Assembly: GCA_947588795.1 (NCBI GenBank)
Contig: CANPZJ010000034.1
Span: 1 to 8,319, forward strand
Source: an uncultured Bacilli bacterium
GTDB taxonomy: Bacteria; Bacillota_I; Bacilli_A; RF39; UBA660
Reading direction: 5' to 3'
DNA: 8,319 nt
Positions 4,787 through 8,319 of the stretch are shown here, one piece after another. Numbering within the stretch: the stretch's first letter is position 1; the number at the start of each line of letters is the position of its first letter. The position numbers were made by a program, and so were the translations under genes. The notes beneath the pieces are model-generated. The model saw only the letters and a program-made list of their open reading frames with translations. It ran no database searches and was not told the DNA's origin.

Positions 4787-5410
4787 TTAAGGGATATATT
4801 CTTTTATTATTTCATTTGTTATTTCCTCCAGTTTTTCATCAGATAATTTCAATTTATTAATATAATCATATTCGTTTATTGGCCTTATAATTGACAATTT
4901 ACTAACTGTTTTCATGTGTTCAATTATTGCATAAGATGTAACATTATCACGATTACTATAATATTTTAAACAATCTTTTATTTTCTTCTTTTTACTATTA
5001 TCTTGTGTATTTTCATAAAGATTTTGTAATTTTCGTATTTCCTCAACATTAAATAAAATATTTCCTATATCAATACATGTTCTATGTTTTTTGGAAGTTA
5101 TTGGTATAACATGTAATATTGGATTATATGCCGTATCATTTTTAGAAACAACAACTGCAAAATGGTCTCCTGAAAATTCACTTCCAATATTTACACTAAA
5201 TCTTACTCTTATAATTCTACCTCTACCATATCTTTTAAAATATTTTGGTTTAGTATTAATTTCATAAAGTAAAGTTTCACTTTCTTTTAGCCTAGAATTT
5301 TCAAAATTTATAAATTTATCTTTTAAATTCTTATCTGATATTGTAATATTATTGTTGTGTGTTTCTATTAATTTTTTATGTTTTGTTTCTGTTGATATTT
5401 CATTTATCAT
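4787..5410 (-). CDS. PemK/MazF-fold protein (putative endoribonuclease toxin), no antitoxin gene visible
   Basis: The 207-residue protein has a charged helical N-terminal extension of about 55 residues followed by a PemK/MazF domain: RGRIIRVRF (63-71), GSEFSGDHFAVVVS (76-89), VIPITSKK (101-108) and SYAIIEHMKTVSKL (159-172). MazF-type toxins cut single-stranded RNA at short sites. The usual catalytic arginine after the GSEQxGxR loop is replaced by His83 (GDHF), as in the longer Bacillota PemK-like subfamily as I recall it; the threonine of the second motif is kept (PITS). A helical insert lies at about 120-150. The start is supported by AGGAAG 6-7 nt before the ATG. No small antitoxin gene overlaps or adjoins it. 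Upstream lies direct repeat copy B; downstream are two small-RNA units. It is an accessory gene; toxicity is inferred. Confidence 0.85.
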   Translation of the reverse strand: MINEISTETKHKKLIETHNNNITISDKNLKDKFINFENSRLKESETLLYEINTKPKYFKRYGRGRIIRVRFSVNIGSEFSGDHFAVVVSKNDTAYNPILHVIPITSKKHRTCIDIGNILFNVEEIRKLQNLYENTQDNSKKKKIKDCLKYYSNRDNVTSYAIIEHMKTVSKLSIIRPINEYDYINKLKLSDEKLEEITNEIIKEYIP

Positions 5411-5461
5411 TTTTTCGCTTCCTATTCTAATATATTGTCACTTATTTTCTTTAAATTTTAA

Positions 5462-5482
5462 CTACGATGCATACATATACAT
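5462..5482 (-). other. Six-codon reading frame with ribosome binding site in repeat copy B
   Basis: On the minus strand AGAAGGAG is followed after 7 nt by ATG TAT ATG TAT GCA TCG TAG (MYMYAS), 52 bp before the PemK start. It corresponds to the MYIF frame of copy A; the two frames start with Met-Tyr but then diverge. It may be a leader peptide or a remnant of a lost gene. Confidence 0.35.
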
Positions 5483-5579
5483 AAAATTACTCCTTCTATA
5501 TATATTATTAGCTTTTTTTCTTCGATTTCCTTTTTTTTCGTGAAATTTTTTATAAAAAACTTAAAAAAATAACATTTTT
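5481..5579 (-). repeat. Direct repeat copy B, upstream of the PemK gene
   Basis: Matches 3262-3361 in the same orientation, with 56 identical bases (5524-5579) and about 93% identity overall. On the minus strand it has long A and T runs ending in an RBS-like AGAAGGAG. It occupies most of the 266-bp gap between the PemK gene and the HIT gene; the remainder holds the promoter of the HIT gene. No clear sigma-A promoter was found inside it. Confidence 0.85.
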
Positions 5580-5632
5580 ATTACTATATTCTTAATATTT
5601 TCTTAAATTTGACAGTTCTTGTTTATCTTAAA

Positions 5633-5673
5633 TAGACTTTAAATTTTTTGTTTGCTATAATTTAGTTGGTGAT
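5633..5673 (+). promoter_or_regulatory. Extended -10 promoter and ribosome binding site of the HIT-capA operon
   Basis: TATAAT (5656-5661) is preceded by TGC, an extended -10 element; 17 bp upstream is TAGACT (5633-5638). The ribosome binding site GGTGAT (5668-5673) would start at about the first transcribed base, leaving a leader of roughly 9 nt. A TTGACA at 5609-5614 pairs with the same TAGACT as a poorer -10, so it is a second-choice promoter. Confidence 0.7.
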
Positions 5674-5676
5674 GTT

Positions 5677-6036
5677 ATGGAATGTTTATTTTGTAAAATA
5701 ATTAATGGTGAAGTACCAACTTTTAAATTATATGAAGATGATTTAGTTATGGTAATTATGGATGCTTATCCTAATGTTGATGGACATACTTTAATAATTC
5801 CGAAAAAGCATTATGATACCCTAATGGATATACCTGATGATTTAGTAGTGCATATAAATGAGGTTGCTAAAAAGTTTATTCCGCATATTATGGAAAAATT
5901 AGACGCAAAAGAATTAAGTGTTCATGTTAACTATGGCAATTCGCAAAAAATAAAACACTATCACATGCATTTACTACCTAATTTTGGTACAAGGGCCCTA
6001 AAAAATCCAAAAGATGTCTATGAGGTTTTAAAGTAA
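5677..6036 (+). CDS. HIT-family (histidine triad) nucleotide hydrolase
   Basis: The 119-residue protein has the HIT layout: an N-terminal CLFC (Cys3 and Cys6, as in zinc-binding HIT members), MDAYPNVDGHTLIIPKKHY (28-46), and the catalytic triad HYHMHLL at 94-100, where His96 is the expected nucleophile. HIT hydrolases of the HINT type cleave phosphoramidates or related bonds of purine nucleotides; the physiological substrate is unknown. The segment before the triad reads GNSQKIKHYH instead of the common GxxAGQxVxHxH, so it is a somewhat divergent branch, resembling those of minimal-genome Bacillota relatives. It has its own promoter and is followed one base later by the capA-like gene, so the two are co-transcribed. 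The start is supported by GGTGAT 3 nt before the ATG. Confidence 0.93.
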   Translation: MECLFCKIINGEVPTFKLYEDDLVMVIMDAYPNVDGHTLIIPKKHYDTLMDIPDDLVVHINEVAKKFIPHIMEKLDAKELSVHVNYGNSQKIKHYHMHLLPNFGTRALKNPKDVYEVLK

Positions 6037-6037
6037 A

Positions 6038-7246
6038 ATGGCAAGAATGAAAAAGAAAGCCAAGAAAACTATTAGTTTAATCCTTATTTTAGTAGTTATT
6101 CTAATTGGTTTTGGTGGCTATAAAATTATTTTTAAAGGCGATAATAAAATTAAAGATACTATTGATAAAATTATTGAACCAGAAAATCCGATTAAAACAT
6201 ATAAAGCTAAATTAATCGCGACTGGTGACGGTTTAATTCACTCACCTATCTATAAAGCAGCCTATAACAATGGTACATATGATTTTAGTAATATGCTAAC
6301 TTATACGAAAGAAAAATTAAAAGATTATGATATTAAATATTATAATCAAGAGACTGTTTTTGATGATACGATTAGTTATGGTAGTTTTCCAAGATTTAAT
6401 ACTCCATCTGCTTTTGGTCAAAATATGATTGATGCTGGTTTTAACCTTGTATCACTTGCTACTAACCACTCGATGGATATGGGAAATGATTCTGCGAAAA
6501 GAAGTGCAGCTTGGTGGGAAGGCAAAGACAACGTTTTAGCAACAGGGATGGCCTCAACTCCAGAAAAAAGAGATGAACATAAAATAATGGAAGCAAATGG
6601 TATAACTTATACGATGCTTTCCTATACTTATGGCACTAATGGTATACCAGTTAAAGAAGATTATACCGTAAATTTATTTGACGAAGAAAAAGTTAAAGCT
6701 GATATTGCTGCCGTTCGTGATAAGGTTGACATTTTAATTGTGGCTATGCACTGGGGAACCGAATACTTACAAGATGCGACAACCACCCAAAGAGAACAAG
6801 CTAAATTTTTAGCCGATAATGGTGTTGATATCGTTTTAGGTACTCACTCTCATTGTATTGAACCTTGGGAATGGATTGATGATACAGTAGTCTTCTATTC
6901 ATTTGGTAATTTCATTTCTAATCAAATGGGCGCTGAAGAAGCAAGAGTTCGTAAAGTTGGGGTTATCGGTATGTTTGCTACCCTTGATATAACTAAAACT
7001 GTTGATACGGAAAAAAATACAACCGAAATAAAAGTAGACAATATTGGGGCTGATCTAAACTTTACTTATCGTTATTATAATAAAGATATTGGTAAATATG
7101 ATTATTTAGTAATACCATTTAGTAAAATGGAAAGTAAATATTTAAATAATTATGAATCAGTTTATAATGAATTTAGTGAAGTCTTAAAAAAATATGATGA
7201 TTCTATTAAAATAGAACCATTACCAGATATACCTGCTACAAACTAA
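6038..7246 (+). CDS. CapA-family membrane-anchored metallophosphatase
   Basis: The 402-residue protein is a member of the poly-gamma-glutamate synthesis CapA/PgsA family, which has a calcineurin-like metal-binding fold. A basic N-terminus and a single hydrophobic segment (about 11-32) anchor it with the catalytic domain outside. Metal-site motifs appear in order: TGDGLIH (62-68), NQETVFDD (103-110), ATNHSMD (141-147), AMHWGTEY (236-243), GTHSHCIEP (268-276) and YSFGNFIS (287-294). No capB, capC or capE is present, and many gut Bacillota carry such stand-alone CapA proteins with unknown substrates, so capsule synthesis should not be assumed. The start follows the HIT stop codon by one base; GAGGT lies 12 nt upstream, which is long, and the second Met (codon 4) is an alternative. 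A terminator follows directly. Confidence 0.92.
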   Translation: MARMKKKAKKTISLILILVVILIGFGGYKIIFKGDNKIKDTIDKIIEPENPIKTYKAKLIATGDGLIHSPIYKAAYNNGTYDFSNMLTYTKEKLKDYDIKYYNQETVFDDTISYGSFPRFNTPSAFGQNMIDAGFNLVSLATNHSMDMGNDSAKRSAAWWEGKDNVLATGMASTPEKRDEHKIMEANGITYTMLSYTYGTNGIPVKEDYTVNLFDEEKVKADIAAVRDKVDILIVAMHWGTEYLQDATTTQREQAKFLADNGVDIVLGTHSHCIEPWEWIDDTVVFYSFGNFISNQMGAEEARVRKVGVIGMFATLDITKTVDTEKNTTEIKVDNIGADLNFTYRYYNKDIGKYDYLVIPFSKMESKYLNNYESVYNEFSEVLKKYDDSIKIEPLPDIPATN

Positions 7247-7273
7247 AAAGATCCTTATAAAAAGGACTTTTTT
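7245..7273. terminator. Bidirectional intrinsic terminator between convergent genes
   Basis: AAAAAG, a bulged A, TCCTT pair with AAGGA and CTTTTTT around a 5-nt loop. T-runs follow on both strands, and the hairpin touches the stop codons of both convergent genes (TAA at 7244-7246 and at 7272-7274). Confidence 0.88.
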
Positions 7274-8306
7274 AAATTCTAAAACTTAATATACTAGGCA
7301 AACATTTATCTTCATCGATATGGGAAAAAGATTTAAAAATAAAGTCTTTTGCTTTTTCATTGTGAATATTATTTTCTTCTAAATAACTTATTTCTGATTC
7401 CATCATTAAAATAAAACTACCTGCTACTTCTTCATTTGCTAAAATTAAGCCAGTTCTAACTAAAATTTCGGTTATAATCATTTTAGCATATTCATTTTTA
7501 TCTTCTATATCAAAATAAAACATTTCTAATAAATAACCATATTGTTCATATAATAAATCTCCAGCATAACTATTTTTTGATTCTTTTAAATCTTGATTAC
7601 CGTCTTTACCTTTAACATCAGTATACATTTTTGTTTGCCAAAAAAGCTCATCATCAATAACAAAATTATTATTTAGAAATTCTTTTTCGACAAATTTAAA
7701 AGCATAAGCTAATTTATATTTAAATTTAATTAAAGTATCTTTAATATTTTCATAATAAGGATTATCAAGATAAATTTTTAATAATTTTAAAATAGTATTA
7801 ACAGTATCTTGTTCCATCATTAAATCAACGTTGGCTTGATAAAAGAAATCATTTTCTATTTCTTCTATTGCATCCTCAATTAAAAGATTTTCTTCCATAT
7901 TTTCCATTTCTTCAGTTTCTAAATATTCTTCTTCTTCTGAAAACGGTACTGTATTTAATAAATAATCAAAACGAGCAGAAACTCGACTTTTTAAAATATC
8001 TTCTTCACTATCATTATTTAAGTAAATTAATACATCCGCTATATTATAAGGATCACTACCTATAATATAATCTAACATATCTGCTATTTTTTTAGGATTT
8101 TTCCCAATTATAATATAAATCTGTTCTTCTAATTCTAATAATGTTTGTAAATAATTAGTCCATTTAGTAAATTCTTTAGTATCTTTTTTATTATTAATTT
8201 CCAATATTGCTAGATTATCATAAGCCCATTTAATCTTTTGCATAATATAGAATAATTTTTTTAAATTTTCATAATCTTCTTTAGTTAAATTTATATTATT
8301 ATCCAT
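7272..8306 (-). CDS. Acidic, mainly helical cytosolic protein of unknown function
   Basis: I do not recognise this 344-residue protein. It has no signal peptide, membrane segment or obvious catalytic motif. It is predicted mostly helical, with a very acidic stretch at about residues 123-152 (EEEEYLETEEMENMEEN core) that separates an N-terminal helical region from a C-terminal one (about 165-344). The start is well supported: AAAGGTGA lies 4-5 nt before the ATG, again the GGTGA type of ribosome binding site. Its promoter must lie beyond the right end of the window. It is convergent with the capA-like gene and shares its terminator. A long intact frame and a good ribosome binding site make it a real gene. 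It is probably lineage-restricted. Confidence 0.85.
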   Translation of the reverse strand: MDNNINLTKEDYENLKKLFYIMQKIKWAYDNLAILEINNKKDTKEFTKWTNYLQTLLELEEQIYIIIGKNPKKIADMLDYIIGSDPYNIADVLIYLNNDSEEDILKSRVSARFDYLLNTVPFSEEEEYLETEEMENMEENLLIEDAIEEIENDFFYQANVDLMMEQDTVNTILKLLKIYLDNPYYENIKDTLIKFKYKLAYAFKFVEKEFLNNNFVIDDELFWQTKMYTDVKGKDGNQDLKESKNSYAGDLLYEQYGYLLEMFYFDIEDKNEYAKMIITEILVRTGLILANEEVAGSFILMMESEISYLEENNIHNEKAKDFIFKSFSHIDEDKCLPSILSFRI

Positions 8307-8319
8307 TATCTCACCTTTA

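Noticed and set aside
4474..5410. Calling the PemK gene plus small RNAs a type III toxin-antitoxin system
   Set aside because: The protein matches the canonical PemK/MazF family rather than ToxN, and the RNA repeats lie downstream rather than upstream, so the label is not justified without data.
5352..5543. Plus-strand frame across the PemK start and repeat B
   Set aside because: Low-complexity, crosses the direct repeat and the antisense gene start, no ribosome binding site.
6038..7246. Capsule (poly-gamma-glutamate) biosynthesis locus
   Set aside because: Only the CapA-like protein is present; the synthetase genes capB and capC are absent from the window.
7868..8065. Plus-strand frame inside the 344-residue gene
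   Set aside because: Antisense shadow of the acidic region; no start signal.

Overview
The window is about 27-30% GC (estimated by eye) and reads as a low-GC Bacillota chromosome, most likely an uncultured member of the Bacilli/Erysipelotrichia side. The ribosomal gene rpsP lies next to khpA, and a gene that aligns along its whole length with the spore-coat morphogenetic protein CotE implies endospore formation. Tryptophan is encoded by TGG and every full-length frame ends at a standard stop, so there is no sign of a Mycoplasma-type genetic code.

Layout. Positions 80-1354 hold housekeeping genes: rpsP and khpA on the minus strand behind a textbook sigma-A promoter, closed by a terminator, then a cotE-like gene on the minus strand, divergent from an AlkD-type DNA alkylation repair gene on the plus strand (1371-2057). 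Positions about 2060-5600 look like an accessory patch, with every gene on the minus strand: a DinD-family gene (2221-3072), a two-pass membrane protein of unknown function (3509-4276), two apparent small-RNA units (about 4474-4566 and 4615-4751), and a PemK/MazF-fold protein with no visible antitoxin gene (4787-5410). Positions 5656-8319 return to ordinary genes: a HIT-family hydrolase and a CapA-family metallophosphatase, one base apart on the plus strand, convergent with an unrecognised acidic protein on the minus strand across a shared bidirectional terminator.

The accessory patch holds the most interesting signals. (1) Four 28-bp palindromes, each 13 bp + 2 + 13 bp, bracket dinD. They keep related outer arms (ACCATTTT / AAAATGGT) while the inner five base pairs differ between copies and stay mostly or fully self-complementary. 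(2) Two tandem units, each with promoter, small structured RNA and intrinsic terminator, lie downstream of the PemK gene. The first carries two copies of a 23-nt motif with identical flanks (ACAGG and TAGACA), different but paired 4-bp stems, and GNNA-type tetraloops. (3) A direct repeat of about 100 bp, roughly 93% identical, lies upstream of both dinD and the PemK gene. It includes a ribosome binding site and a tiny 4- or 6-codon reading frame, and it brackets the 2.2-kb segment carrying the membrane protein, small RNAs and PemK gene.

Several genes (alkD, hit, probably cotE) share a compact start: the -10 box is followed within about 7-15 nt by a Shine-Dalgarno sequence that would lie at or near the very 5' end of the mRNA, usually of the GGTGAT type that pairs with the extreme 3' tail of 16S rRNA. 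All assignments come from reading sequence and recalled family motifs; no database search was run.
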